From positions 1 to 32,345 of the forward strand of contig JAFRJA010000091.1 of assembly GCA_017432545.1 (NCBI GenBank): DNA of 32,345 nucleotides, given 5' to 3'. Source of the stretch: Erysipelotrichaceae bacterium (GTDB lineage Bacteria > Bacillota_I > Bacilli_A > Erysipelotrichales > Erysipelotrichaceae). Position 1 is the first letter of the stretch. Each line of letters starts with the position of its first letter. Under the pieces are notes generated by a model. It did no database searches and was not told the origin of the DNA. It was given only the letters and a program-made list of their open reading frames with translations. Below are positions 15,982 to 25,047 of this stretch, piece after piece. A program made the position numbers and the translations under genes.

Positions 15982-17123
15982 TGAAGGTATTAGTTGGACT
16001 TTCAGGCGGCGTTGACAGCGCTATAGCAGCATATCTATTGAAACAGGCAGGTTACGAAGTTACCTGCTGTTTTATGCGTAACTGGGATTCTGCTTTAAAT
16101 AATGACATTTTAGGCAATAATACCTTAGGAAACGATATCTGCCCGCAGGAAGAAGATTACAATGACGCCAAAGCCGTGGCTGATAAACTGGGTCTAGAGC
16201 TATTAAGAAGTGATTATATCGAAGAATACTGGAATTATGTTTTCAAGAACTTCATTGACGAATACCAGAAGGGCAGAACGCCTAATCCCGATATTCTGTG
16301 CAACAAATACATTAAATTCGATTATTTCTTAAGATTTGCGGAAGAAAATGGTTTTGACAAGATCGCGACCGGTCATTATTTCAAATCAATTGAAACTGAT
16401 GAAGGAATCAGATACTACAAGGCTGCCGATCTTAATAAGGATCAGTCTTATTTTCTCGCTCAGGTCGATAAAAAAGCTTTGGATAAGTGTTTATTTCCAT
16501 TAGGAGATATCGATAAGACCGAGGTCAGAAGCCTGGCTCATGAGCTGGATCTGGTAATTGCGGATAAAAAGGATTCGACCGGGATCTGTTTTATCGGTGA
16601 AAGAAATTTCAGAGAATTCCTTAAAAACTATATTCCTATGAAACCTGGAAAGATCATCGATATCGATACTCTGGAAGAGATCGGAGAACACGAAGGCGTC
16701 TATTACTATACGATCGGACAGCGAAAAGGTTTCGGTGTCGGTGGCAACAGGGGGCCTTATTTCTGTGTCGGAAAAGATGTGGTTAAGAATGAACTTTATC
16801 TGACTTCGATCAATAATGAAGATTATCTGTATTCAGATAGCGCCTTAATAAAAGATATCAACTGGATAGGCGAACTTAATTCAGAAGATATTCAATGTAA
16901 ATTCAGATATCGCCAGGCTGATAATGAAGTCAATATTCAGAAGCTAGATGAAACAAGTGCCGTATTGACTTATCCTGATAAGATCAGATCAGTTACACCG
17001 GGGCAACAGGCTGTTTTCTATAAAGATGGTGAACTGTTAGGCGGTGGCGTTATAGAGACTGTCTATCGTGATGGGACCGATGTCAATAAATGGTTATACG
17101 ACAGGGTAAATAATGGCAGATAA
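15981..17123 (+). CDS. mnmA: tRNA 2-thiouridine(34) synthase MnmA
   Basis: 380 aa. MnmA adenylates and thiolates U34 of Lys, Glu and Gln tRNAs. The PP-loop SGGVDS (residues 8-13) opens the protein. FMRNWD, TPNPDILCN with the first catalytic cysteine, ATGHY, and STGICFIGERNF with the second cysteine follow, and the C-terminal beta-barrel is complete. The ATG at 15981 (shared with the spx stop) gives the usual MKVLVGLSGG start; a TTG one codon earlier is less likely. The 3' end overlaps recD2 by 11 bases. The mnmA-recD2-alaS order is conserved in Bacillus. Confidence 0.97.
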   Translation: MKVLVGLSGGVDSAIAAYLLKQAGYEVTCCFMRNWDSALNNDILGNNTLGNDICPQEEDYNDAKAVADKLGLELLRSDYIEEYWNYVFKNFIDEYQKGRTPNPDILCNKYIKFDYFLRFAEENGFDKIATGHYFKSIETDEGIRYYKAADLNKDQSYFLAQVDKKALDKCLFPLGDIDKTEVRSLAHELDLVIADKKDSTGICFIGERNFREFLKNYIPMKPGKIIDIDTLEEIGEHEGVYYYTIGQRKGFGVGGNRGPYFCVGKDVVKNELYLTSINNEDYLYSDSALIKDINWIGELNSEDIQCKFRYRQADNEVNIQKLDETSAVLTYPDKIRSVTPGQQAVFYKDGELLGGGVIETVYRDGTDVNKWLYDRVNNGR

Positions 17124-19236
17124 TACTTTTGACAGTTTAAACGGATATTTCGTTCATACATTATTCAAGGCCGAGAATTATATGGTCGCCAAGTTCAAAA
17201 CGGAAGAAGGCACCATTATTGTTACCGGCCCTGCTTTTGATTATGACCCGAAAAGTGAATATGTACTCAGCGGCAATTATGTTGAACATCCCAAATACGG
17301 TCTGCAGTTCAAGATGGCGACGATCGAAAGAGCCTTACCATCCAGAAAAAGCGACATCATCTCTTTTCTTTCCTCAAAATCTTTTAAAGGCATAGGAAAG
17401 AAAGCTGCTCAGAAGATCTATGAAGCCTATGGTGATGATACTTTTGCGATCCTTAAAAGTGATCCGGATCTGATCTTTTCTCTGGATCTTACCGATAAAC
17501 AGATCAATTCCTTACTTGAAGGATTAAAACAACTCGATGATCCACATAATGAGATCATTTTTCATCTGATCTCTCATGGCTTTACCAATTCCGAAGCAGG
17601 AAGGATCTTCAACCGTTTTGAACTCGCAACCTTGGAAGTAGGACAGAATAATCCGTTCTCTTTCTACAATGATGTTTATGGCATCTCTTTTGAAAAAGTA
17701 AAAGAATATGCGAAAACGATCGATTTCAACGATCCCGATCTCAAATACAAGGAATCATTTCTGATCTATCTGCTGACGGATTATTTCTTCAATACCGGTG
17801 ATACCTATATCGTATTTGAAAAGTTTATTGAACTTTTAAAGAGATATGGTCCTTATGAAGAATTTATTCCGGCTTTTGAAAAATGTATCAGTGATGAATA
17901 TCTTACTAAAGACGGTGAGAATATCTATCTGACTTCCGATTTCAATGATGAAAAATATATCGCACATTTCCTCTGTAAGGAAAAAGGAGAACTTCTTTTA
18001 ACAGATGAATCTATTGAAGAAGGTATTATTTCAAATGAAAACGCCTTAGGGATCGAATATGATGAAAACCAGAAACAGGCGATCAGATCATTCTTCAGGA
18101 ATGATATCTCGATCATCATCGGCGGTCCCGGCACAGGTAAAACTACGATCGTCAAGACGATGGTCAATATCTTCAAGGAGTATTTCCCGTTTTCCAACCT
18201 GATCGTTGTTGCCCCGACCGGCAGAGCAGCTAAACGTATCAATGAGATCTGTGATTGTGAATCAAAAACTATCCATTCTCTGCTTAAATGGGATAAGGAA
18301 TCAAATACATTTGTTCATAACGAAGATGAACCGATAATTTATGATGCGGTCATTATCGATGAATTCTCAATGGTGGATAATTCCTTGTTTGCGTCTTTAT
18401 TAAAAGCGGGAAACAACATCAAGAAGATCTGCATCATCGGTGATAATAATCAGCTTCCTTCGATCAGACCGGGAAACCTTTTAAGCGATCTTATTGATTG
18501 TGGCATATTTGAAACTATCACCTTAAAAGCCAATTACAGGCAGAATAAGGGCTCGGAAATAATCGAACTGGCTAGCGATATCATCAATGGAGAAATCGAT
18601 CTCAATCGCTTTAAAAAAGATGTCTTCTATTATGATCATTTAAACAGTGAAAATGAATTACTGGATTTTATTAAAGAAGATCTGAATAATGGATATACTC
18701 TTGGTGATATACAGGTCTTATCACCGATGTATAGAGGACCATTGGGTATCGATAATCTAAATTTAATGTTACAGAACGCCTTTAATCCACCCGGTTATGG
18801 CAAAGCTCAGAAGAAGATAGGGCAGGTAATTTATCGTTTGGATGATAAGATCCTGCAGCTTAAGAATCGTCCTTCTGATGATGTCTATAATGGCGATATC
18901 GGTATCCTGGAAGATATTGATGATAAAGAAAATTCTCTGATGGTCAACTTTGATGGAAATTATGTCTTCTATACTTCGGAGGAATATCAGGAGATATCTT
19001 TAGCCTATGCAATGTCAGTCCATAAAGCACAGGGCTCAGAGTATCCGATCGTCTATTTTGTGATCAATCCTAACAATTTTAGGATGCTTAACAGAAATTT
19101 AATTTACACTGCCATCTCGCGCGGTAAGAATAAACTTGTTATAATTGGAAATGGTTCTTTATTCATTTCCGGAACCAAGAATATGATGGAAAGAAGAAAA
19201 ACCGGTCTTAAGGAGAAACTTCAACATGAGAGATAA
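17113..19236 (+). CDS. recD2: RecD2-type SF1B DNA helicase
   Basis: 707 aa, slightly shorter than the usual 740-800. RecD2 is a 5'-3' helicase acting without RecBC and is tied to replication-fork and repair stability in Bacillus. An N-terminal OB-like region is followed by helix-hairpin-helix repeats (FKGIGKKAAQKIYEAYG, about 95-111), Walker A GGPGTGKTT (337-345), the Walker B region VIIDEFSMVD, a GDNNQLPSI motif, and the final helicase motif YAMSVHKAQGSEYP. It overlaps mnmA by 11 bases and the next gene by 11 bases, so the unit is translationally coupled. Confidence 0.95.
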   Translation: MADNTFDSLNGYFVHTLFKAENYMVAKFKTEEGTIIVTGPAFDYDPKSEYVLSGNYVEHPKYGLQFKMATIERALPSRKSDIISFLSSKSFKGIGKKAAQKIYEAYGDDTFAILKSDPDLIFSLDLTDKQINSLLEGLKQLDDPHNEIIFHLISHGFTNSEAGRIFNRFELATLEVGQNNPFSFYNDVYGISFEKVKEYAKTIDFNDPDLKYKESFLIYLLTDYFFNTGDTYIVFEKFIELLKRYGPYEEFIPAFEKCISDEYLTKDGENIYLTSDFNDEKYIAHFLCKEKGELLLTDESIEEGIISNENALGIEYDENQKQAIRSFFRNDISIIIGGPGTGKTTIVKTMVNIFKEYFPFSNLIVVAPTGRAAKRINEICDCESKTIHSLLKWDKESNTFVHNEDEPIIYDAVIIDEFSMVDNSLFASLLKAGNNIKKICIIGDNNQLPSIRPGNLLSDLIDCGIFETITLKANYRQNKGSEIIELASDIINGEIDLNRFKKDVFYYDHLNSENELLDFIKEDLNNGYTLGDIQVLSPMYRGPLGIDNLNLMLQNAFNPPGYGKAQKKIGQVIYRLDDKILQLKNRPSDDVYNGDIGILEDIDDKENSLMVNFDGNYVFYTSEEYQEISLAYAMSVHKAQGSEYPIVYFVINPNNFRMLNRNLIYTAISRGKNKLVIIGNGSLFISGTKNMMERRKTGLKEKLQHER

Positions 19237-19774
19237 CAAGAAAAATGTTGTGATAGCGATCTTTGCGGCGATAGTAATCGTATTACAGCTTGTCGCTACT
19301 TTTATAAATTTCGGATCTTTTCCGATCACTTTGACTCTGATCCCGATCATCGTTGCCGGTGCGGTATTCGGACCGGGTGTAGGTGCTTTAATGGGAACAG
19401 TATTTGGTGTGATCGTGGCTTTAATGGTCATTACCGGAGCCGATCCTTCCGGTGCGACCATGCTGGCGATCCATCCGATCATTACGATCAGCGTCTGTAT
19501 CATAAAGGGAACGCTTTGCGGATTCTGTTCGGCTTTGGTTTATAAGGCTTTAAGAGGCAAAAACGAGAAGCTGGCGATCGTATTAGCTTCTGCCGTAGCT
19601 CCGATCGTCAATACAGGAACCTTATTCCTTTGCCTGATCTTATTCTTTGAATCAACTTTTGCGGCGATGGTTTCCGCCTTCATGTCGATCAACTTCATCG
19701 TTGAGCTGCTGACAAATATCTTACTTGCGCCGGGATTGTTAGGAATTATACATTCTTGGCAAAATAGAGAATAA
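19226..19774 (+). CDS. ECF-transporter substrate-binding (S) component
   Basis: 182 aa, nearly all membrane, with about six hydrophobic segments. The blocks FPITLTLIPIIVAGAVFGPGVGALMG and SINFIVELLTNILLAPGLLGII fit the S-component family that includes RibU, FolT, ThiT and PanT. These are small membrane proteins that capture vitamins and share an energising module (EcfA1/A2/T) encoded elsewhere. Substrate cannot be assigned from this sequence. The start ATG lies inside recD2 (11-base overlap). No ATPase or T component is nearby, as expected for a group II system with a shared module. No Shine-Dalgarno better than a weak GGAGAAAC is seen. Confidence 0.8.
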   Translation: MRDNKKNVVIAIFAAIVIVLQLVATFINFGSFPITLTLIPIIVAGAVFGPGVGALMGTVFGVIVALMVITGADPSGATMLAIHPIITISVCIIKGTLCGFCSALVYKALRGKNEKLAIVLASAVAPIVNTGTLFLCLILFFESTFAAMVSAFMSINFIVELLTNILLAPGLLGIIHSWQNRE

Positions 19775-19778
19775 ACTG

Positions 19779-19787
19779 TGCTAAAAT
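19779..19787 (+). promoter_or_regulatory. Extended -10 promoter of the alaS T-box transcript
   Basis: TGCTAAAAT is an extended -10 (TGN plus TAAAAT). TTGGCA lies upstream but at 20 bases, too far for a normal -35. Predicted start near 19794, at the foot of stem I. Confidence 0.55.
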
Positions 19788-19793
19788 TGTAGA

Positions 19794-19978
19794 GAAGATG
19801 AGTAGTTATTTATAGCAGTATAGAGAGTATCTGGGCGGTGAAAAGATATCTGTGAGAATAATGAAGCTACTTCTTGCTATTCGGGGTAATGCCTGACGTA
19901 GATCTGCGTTAAAGATGAGAGTTATAAATTAAGGTGGTACCGCGCAATAAGCGCCCTTGGTGATCACCTTTTTTGTTT
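19794..19978 (+). promoter_or_regulatory. T-box riboswitch, alanine, upstream of alaS
   Basis: T-box AAGGTGGTACCGCG at 19931-19944. Stem I pairs AGAAG (from 19794) with CTTCT and GTTATT with AATAAT, leaving GAAGCTA as the specifier loop. GCT (19866-19868, followed by A) is an alanine codon. The terminator combines the T-box segment with a later CACCTTTTTT run near 19966-19974. Confidence 0.92.
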
Positions 19979-19993
19979 GAACAGGAGGCTAAT

Positions 19994-22606
19994 ATGAATT
20001 ATCTGAGTGGAAATGAAGTTAGAAAAAAATTCCTTGATTACTTTGTGTCCAAAGGACATATGATCGAACCGGGTGTATCGCTTGTTCCGATCAATGATCC
20101 GACTTTGTTATGGATCAATGCGGGTGTTGCCGGTTTAAAGAAATATTTTGATGGTCGTGAGAAGCCAAGATGTAACCGCATCACTAATGCCCAGAAGTGT
20201 ATCCGTACCAACGATATCGAAAACGTCGGTAAGACTGCGAGACATCACACTTTCTTTGAGATGCTCGGAAATTTCTCGATAGGTGATTACTTCAAGGAAG
20301 AAGCTTTACAGTTTGCCTATGAATTTCTGACTTCACCGGAATGGATCGGATTTGACCCGGACCGTTTATATGTAACGATCTATCCGGATGATACGGAAGC
20401 TTATCGTATCTGGACCGAAGTCATCGGTTTCAATCCTAAGCATATCCTGAAATCATATGATAACTACTGGGAGATCGGTGAAGGCCCAAGCGGACCGGAC
20501 TCAGAGATTTATTATGACCGTGGTGAAAAATATGATCCGCAGGGTCTGGGCGAAAGAGCCTTCTTTGAAGAACTGGAAAATGACCGTTATATCGAAGTCT
20601 GGAACGTCGTTTTCTCCCAATATGACGCCAAAGAAGGTGTAGACAGGAAAGACTACAAGGAACTTCCGCAGAAGAATATCGATACCGGTATGGGTCTTGA
20701 AAGACTGACAGCCCTGATTCAGGATGGTGAGACCAACTTTGATACCGATTTATTCCTCCCTTATATCAAAGAAGCGGAAAAATATGCGAACAAGTCATAT
20801 GCTGAAGAAAAGATGGCCTATCGAGTTATCGCTGACCACATCAGGACCTGTGTCTTTGCTTTAGCAGACGGTGCCTTATTCTCCAACGAAGGAAGAGGCT
20901 ATGTCTTAAGAAGGGTTTTACGTCGTGCTATGCGCTATGGAAGAAATATCGGCATTGAAAAACCGTTCCTATATGAACTGGTCGATGTTGTATGTGAGAA
21001 TATGAAAGATTTCTATCCATATCTGATGGATAAGAAAGATTTCGTCAAGAAACTGATCCTGAAGGAAGAAGAATCATTCATCCAGACTCTGGCTAACGGT
21101 GAAAAACTCTTGGCTGAAGAGATCTCTAAGGCAAAAGACGGAACATTAAGTGGCGAAGTTATCTTCAAACTTTATGATACCTATGGTTTCCCGAAAGAAA
21201 TGACGATCGAAACAGCCGAAGAAAAGGGTCTTAAATGTGATCTTGAAGGTTTCCAGAAATGTATGGACAGACAAAGAGAAATGGCGAGAAACGCCAGGGA
21301 TGTTGAAGAATCCATGCATAATCAGTCTGAAGACCTGCTCAACTTCAAACAGAAGTTCTTCTTCTCCGGATATACGATGACCAAAGATTGTGGCACAGTT
21401 ACCGGTTTATTCAAAAATGGTACATCTGTTAATGAGATCGATGATGAAGGTGAAGTAGCCTTGGATCGTTCCTGTTTCTACGCTGAATCAGGTGGCCAAT
21501 GTGCCGATACAGGTATTCTGTATAACTATTCAGTTAAGGCTGATGTTGTTGACGTAAAGAAAGCTCCAAATGGGCAATTCTTACATCATGTCAAAGTAAA
21601 AGAAGGAACAATTACTCTTGATGATGTCCTGAAAGAAGAAATAAATGCTGAAGACAGATTGAAGATCAGAGCCAATCACTCATCTGTGCACCTTTTGCAG
21701 GCAGCTTTATTAAAAGTACTAGGATCGCATGTTGCGCAGGCTGGTTCTTATGTCTGCAAAGATTATGCGAGATTTGATTTTACACATTTTGAGAAAGTCA
21801 CACCTCAACAGCTCGATGAAGTAGAAAGACTGGTCAACAGCTATATCTGTGAACAGTTACCTGTTGATACGGAAGTCTTATCGATCGACGATGCCAAAAA
21901 GACCGGTGCGATCGCCTTATTCGATGAAAAGTACGGCGATACCGTTAGAGTCGTTTCTATGGGTGATGTTTCCAAGGAATTCTGCGGTGGTACGCACGTA
22001 TCCAACACAGCCGATATCGGCAGCTTCAAGATCAACTACGAAGAATCCATCGGTTCCGGTATCAGACGTATCGAATCCTGCACGAAAATGAGATCATATG
22101 AAGGCTTCAAGGATTATGAGAATCGTCTCAATCAGCTCAAGAACGAACTGAAATTAAAGAATATAGACATGCTGTATGATCGAATAGTTCAGATGAAGAA
22201 CGAAAATGCGGATCTGAATGCGCAGTTAAAGACGATCAAAGAAAAACTGCTCAATGAAGAAGCCAATTCGCTGATATCTAAGGCAATAGATAACGGCAAG
22301 TTCAGATATCTGTTATTGAGTCTGGATAAATATGAAGGCAATATCAAGGATTATGCCAACGGTATCCGTAACAAGCTTGATGGCGGTTTCGTCTTTGTGA
22401 TCAATCAAAACGAAGATAAATTATCGATGGTCGCTTCCGCCGGAAACAAGGCAACAGAGGCCGGAATCAACTGTGGAAAGCTTATTTCTGCGATCTGTGC
22501 TCAGGCAAATGGCAAGGGCGGAGGTCGTCCGGACCTGGCACAGGGCGGAGGCAGTAACGCTGATCCTCAGACATTGCTTAAAGAAGTTGAAAAGATGATC
22601 TTATAG
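19994..22606 (+). CDS. alaS: Alanine--tRNA ligase
   Basis: 870 aa class II synthetase for tRNA-Ala, full length. AGGAGG ends five bases before the ATG at 19994; an earlier TTG in frame lies inside the terminator and is rejected. The catalytic domain shows ARHHTFFEMLGNFSIGDYF and RVIADHIRTC. The editing domain has HSSVH, a second element at RFDFTH, and CGGTH, the Cys/His set that binds zinc and deacylates Ser- and Gly-tRNA-Ala. A coiled coil and the DHHA1/C-Ala domain follow, ending with GKGGGRPDLAQGGG. Controlled by the T-box. Downstream are ireB and yrzB, as in Bacillus, but ruvX is missing from the set. Confidence 0.98.
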   Translation: MNYLSGNEVRKKFLDYFVSKGHMIEPGVSLVPINDPTLLWINAGVAGLKKYFDGREKPRCNRITNAQKCIRTNDIENVGKTARHHTFFEMLGNFSIGDYFKEEALQFAYEFLTSPEWIGFDPDRLYVTIYPDDTEAYRIWTEVIGFNPKHILKSYDNYWEIGEGPSGPDSEIYYDRGEKYDPQGLGERAFFEELENDRYIEVWNVVFSQYDAKEGVDRKDYKELPQKNIDTGMGLERLTALIQDGETNFDTDLFLPYIKEAEKYANKSYAEEKMAYRVIADHIRTCVFALADGALFSNEGRGYVLRRVLRRAMRYGRNIGIEKPFLYELVDVVCENMKDFYPYLMDKKDFVKKLILKEEESFIQTLANGEKLLAEEISKAKDGTLSGEVIFKLYDTYGFPKEMTIETAEEKGLKCDLEGFQKCMDRQREMARNARDVEESMHNQSEDLLNFKQKFFFSGYTMTKDCGTVTGLFKNGTSVNEIDDEGEVALDRSCFYAESGGQCADTGILYNYSVKADVVDVKKAPNGQFLHHVKVKEGTITLDDVLKEEINAEDRLKIRANHSSVHLLQAALLKVLGSHVAQAGSYVCKDYARFDFTHFEKVTPQQLDEVERLVNSYICEQLPVDTEVLSIDDAKKTGAIALFDEKYGDTVRVVSMGDVSKEFCGGTHVSNTADIGSFKINYEESIGSGIRRIESCTKMRSYEGFKDYENRLNQLKNELKLKNIDMLYDRIVQMKNENADLNAQLKTIKEKLLNEEANSLISKAIDNGKFRYLLLSLDKYEGNIKDYANGIRNKLDGGFVFVINQNEDKLSMVASAGNKATEAGINCGKLISAICAQANGKGGGRPDLAQGGGSNADPQTLLKEVEKMIL

Positions 22607-22619
22607 GGACTTGTTAGTG

Positions 22620-22625
22620 TATAAT
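22620..22625 (+). promoter_or_regulatory. -10 element before ireB
   Basis: A perfect TATAAT starts 14 bases after the alaS stop and would give a short leader carrying the ireB AAAGGAGG. No matching -35 is clear. Confidence 0.4.
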
Positions 22626-22647
22626 AAGTTCAAAGGAGGATTTGGCC

Positions 22648-22908
22648 ATGGCTTATAATTCTAATTCAAGAACGATGCTTTTTACTTCCGAAGAAATCAA
22701 AAGAGAGAATTTGAAGCAGCTTCTTAAGGAAGTTTCGGAAGCGTTGGAAGAAAGAGGCTATAATGCCGTTAACCAGATCTCCGGTTATCTGATCAGTAAT
22801 GATCCGGCTTATATCTCATCACACAAGAATGCCCGCAATAATATTCAGCAGGTCGAAAGATATGAAATAATCGAGGAACTTGTCAGATATTATCTTGAGA
22901 GCAAGTAA
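22648..22908 (+). CDS. ireB: IreB family regulatory protein (UPF0297/YrzL)
   Basis: 86 aa small cytoplasmic protein with the family blocks NLKQLLKEVSEALEERGYNAVNQISGYLISNDPAYI and NARNNIQQVERYEIIEELVRYYLE. In Enterococcus faecalis IreB is a substrate of the PASTA kinase IreK and a negative regulator of cephalosporin resistance; N-terminal threonines are the phosphosites, and here SNSRTMLFTSEE offers Thr candidates. The ATG at 22648 is 8 bases after AAAGGAGG, whereas a TTG at 22642 is too close. The position between alaS and yrzB is conserved in Bacillota. Confidence 0.93.
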   Translation: MAYNSNSRTMLFTSEEIKRENLKQLLKEVSEALEERGYNAVNQISGYLISNDPAYISSHKNARNNIQQVERYEIIEELVRYYLESK

Positions 22909-22938
22909 ATATGATGAAGAAAACTTTATAAAACTGAA

Positions 22939-22980
22939 TTGACATAATAGTACTCTCCTTAATAAGGAGAGTCTATTTCG
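22939..22980 (+). terminator. Hairpin between ireB and yrzB, possible attenuator
   Basis: A 9-bp perfect stem ACTCTCCTT/AAGGAGAGT (22952-22960, 22964-22972) with loop AAT is followed by only a short T-poor tract (CTATTTCGTT). A consensus TTGACA (22939-22944) lies just upstream but without a good -10 at the right distance. It could be a weak terminator or an mRNA-processing hairpin. Confidence 0.45.
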
Positions 22981-22998
22981 TTAATAGAAGGATGCAAG

Positions 22999-23232
22999 AT
23001 GAAAGAAAATTCGATTTTTATTATGGATGATGAAGGCAAAGAAGTGGAGATGAAGATCTATCTCACTTTTGATGCTAATGATAAACAGTATGTAGTAGTT
23101 TATGAAGAGGATCATGATGATGAATTGTTTGCTCTGATCTATGATGATGAGGGCAACCTTTATCCTGTTGATGATCCGGAAGAACTGGAAATGATTGATG
23201 AGGTCGTATCGGCATATGAAGAAGAGAACTAA
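22999..23232 (+). CDS. DUF1292 family acidic protein (YrzB/UPF0473)
   Basis: 77 aa, very acidic, with the family pattern IFIMDDEGKEVEMKIYLTFD, YVVVYEED and LYPVDDPEELEMIDEVVSAYEEE. The function of the family is unknown, but its place beside ireB and mltG is conserved in Bacillota, implying a link to cell-wall or division control. A Shine-Dalgarno AGAAGGA precedes the ATG. Its end overlaps the likely mltG start by 17 bases. Confidence 0.9.
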   Translation: MKENSIFIMDDEGKEVEMKIYLTFDANDKQYVVVYEEDHDDELFALIYDDEGNLYPVDDPEELEMIDEVVSAYEEEN

Positions 23233-24376
23233 GATCCTGATTTTAATATTTGTTATACTGTTTATAATCATCGGCATCATTGCCGGAATTATAATCTATG
23301 TTAATTCCTGTCTGAAACTGACCAATAAGTTCCTGGACGGTCAGATCTGTGAAAATGACAATGTGCCATGTGAAACCACACCTTTTATCGTCGATGAAGG
23401 TGCTTATGGAAAATCCACTTTGGATAAACTTGAACAGGCAGGTATCATCAAGGATTCCGATATCGTCTATTACTATAACCGTGTCTTTACCGGTTACAGT
23501 TTTGCGGCCGGTTATTTTGAACTTCCGCACACGATGACTGATGAATACGGAAACAGTCATAAGACTACCCTGGATGAATTGATGGGATTCCTGGCTGACC
23601 CGAGGAACGCCCATCAGGATACGGTGATGCTTTCATTTGATGACGGCGATTTTGCCAGATCCTATGCGGAAAAGATCGGTGAATATACGACTGTCCATGC
23701 TGAAGAATTATTTGCCTACTGGAATAATGAAGATGTGATCAGAGGGTATATGAAGGAATATCCGTTCCTGACAGAAGAACTGTTCAAGGCCAACCCTAAT
23801 AAGGACGAAAAGAAATGTTACCTGGAAGGCTATCTCTTCCCGGATACCTACGAGTTCTTTGAGTTCACCAATTGTGATGAAGTGACCAGAAGGTTCTTGG
23901 ACAGAACTTTAGAAGTCTACAACAATCATAAAGCTGAATTTGATAATTCCCGTTTCAGTATTCACGAAGTCTTCACTTTAGCTTCGATCGTTCAATGGGA
24001 ATCAGGAGACGAAGAAGATTCCAAGAAGATCGCCGGCGTCTTTGTCAACAGGCTTGATGAACCGGAGATCTTAGGTTCTACCGTTACCGCCTGTTACGCA
24101 TTCGACCTGACAAAAGATGAATGCTACCATGTAGGTGATACGCTTGATTACACCTGGAGAGATGATCCATACAACACATATACCAATCAGGGGCTTCCTC
24201 CTGGAGCGGTATGCAATCCTAATGAAATCGCAATCGTAGCTGCATTGAATCCGGATACGACTGATGGCTATTTCTTCTTCTGTGCCGATATGTGCAACGG
24301 CGGAACTGCTTTTGCCAAAACAGCCGAGGAACATCAGTACAATATTGATAACTATTATTTAGCCTGCGCTTATTAA
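23216..24376 (+). CDS. mltG: Endolytic murein transglycosylase MltG
   Basis: 386 aa. MltG cuts nascent glycan strands at the membrane and sets their length. MKKRTK is followed by one membrane helix (about 7-29), so the body is extracellular. The YceG domain has LASIVQWESGDEED with catalytic Glu262 in the WES triplet, then KKIAGVFVNRL, and the C-terminal block YNTYTNQGLPPGAVCNPNEIAIVAALNP. The ATG at 23216 gives a typical basic N-terminus; ATG 23198 (six codons upstream) is an alternative, since the GAGG element is 12 bases from 23216. The extracellular domain has several cysteines (for example CENDNVPCE), which is unusual for a Gram-positive exported protein. Confidence 0.93.
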   Translation: MKKRTKILILIFVILFIIIGIIAGIIIYVNSCLKLTNKFLDGQICENDNVPCETTPFIVDEGAYGKSTLDKLEQAGIIKDSDIVYYYNRVFTGYSFAAGYFELPHTMTDEYGNSHKTTLDELMGFLADPRNAHQDTVMLSFDDGDFARSYAEKIGEYTTVHAEELFAYWNNEDVIRGYMKEYPFLTEELFKANPNKDEKKCYLEGYLFPDTYEFFEFTNCDEVTRRFLDRTLEVYNNHKAEFDNSRFSIHEVFTLASIVQWESGDEEDSKKIAGVFVNRLDEPEILGSTVTACYAFDLTKDECYHVGDTLDYTWRDDPYNTYTNQGLPPGAVCNPNEIAIVAALNPDTTDGYFFFCADMCNGGTAFAKTAEEHQYNIDNYYLACAY

Positions 24377-24385
24377 GGAGATATC

Positions 24386-25009
24386 ATGACAGATAAAAGA
24401 CCTCTCGTTATCGGCATTGCCGGTGGTACATGCTCGGGAAAATCATCGATCGCCAAGATCCTGATCAAGGAATTCGACAACAAGAAATCAGTAAACATCA
24501 TCAGAGAAGATGATTACTACAAGGATCAGTCCAATCTTTCGATGGAAGAAAGAGCCAAGACCAATTATGACCATCCTCTGGCTTTTGATTTCGATCTTAT
24601 GATCGAACACCTTCATAAGCTAATCAATGGTGAATCGATCGAAAAACCGACTTATGATTATACCGTTCATAACCGTTCCGATGTTACCGAGATCGTTCAT
24701 CCAAGTGATGTATTGATCATTGAAGGTCTTTTCGCACTTTATACACAGGAAATAAGAGAACTGGAGGGTATTAAGATCTTTGTCGATACACCAGCCGATG
24801 AGCGTTTTATAAGACGTTTAAGAAGAGATGTCAAAGAAAGAGCCCGTACTGTTGAATCGATAACCGAACAGTATCTGACTACCGTTAAGCCGATGCATGA
24901 TCAGTTTATCGAACCGACGAAAAAATATGCGGATATCATCATTCCGCAAGGTAAATCAAATATCGTTGCCATAGATCTTATTAAAACTAAAATTCATAGT
25001 ATTCTATAG
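24386..25009 (+). CDS. udk: Uridine kinase
   Basis: 207 aa P-loop kinase that phosphorylates uridine and cytidine to UMP and CMP in pyrimidine salvage. Walker A is GGTCSGKS (13-20). REDDYYKDQ, NYDHPLAFD and PTYDYTVHNR are uridine-kinase signatures, and the RRLRRDVKERARTVES block forms the lid. An AGGAG Shine-Dalgarno sits nine bases after the mltG stop. The peptidase and methyltransferase genes found between mltG and udk in Bacillus are absent. Confidence 0.96.
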   Translation: MTDKRPLVIGIAGGTCSGKSSIAKILIKEFDNKKSVNIIREDDYYKDQSNLSMEERAKTNYDHPLAFDFDLMIEHLHKLINGESIEKPTYDYTVHNRSDVTEIVHPSDVLIIEGLFALYTQEIRELEGIKIFVDTPADERFIRRLRRDVKERARTVESITEQYLTTVKPMHDQFIEPTKKYADIIIPQGKSNIVAIDLIKTKIHSIL

Positions 25010-25016
25010 GACAAAA

Positions 25017-25025
25017 TGTTATAAT
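25017..25025 (+). promoter_or_regulatory. Extended -10 promoter of greA
   Basis: TGTTATAAT, an extended -10 with a perfect hexamer. The start is expected near 25032, leaving a short leader that holds GGAGG before the ATG. No clear -35. Confidence 0.6.
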
Positions 25026-25047
25026 CGTGAAGTTGGAGGACTTATAA

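Noticed and set aside
22939-22944. TTGACA as a full promoter for yrzB
   Set aside because: No acceptable -10 lies 16-18 bases downstream; the spacing falls in the hairpin.
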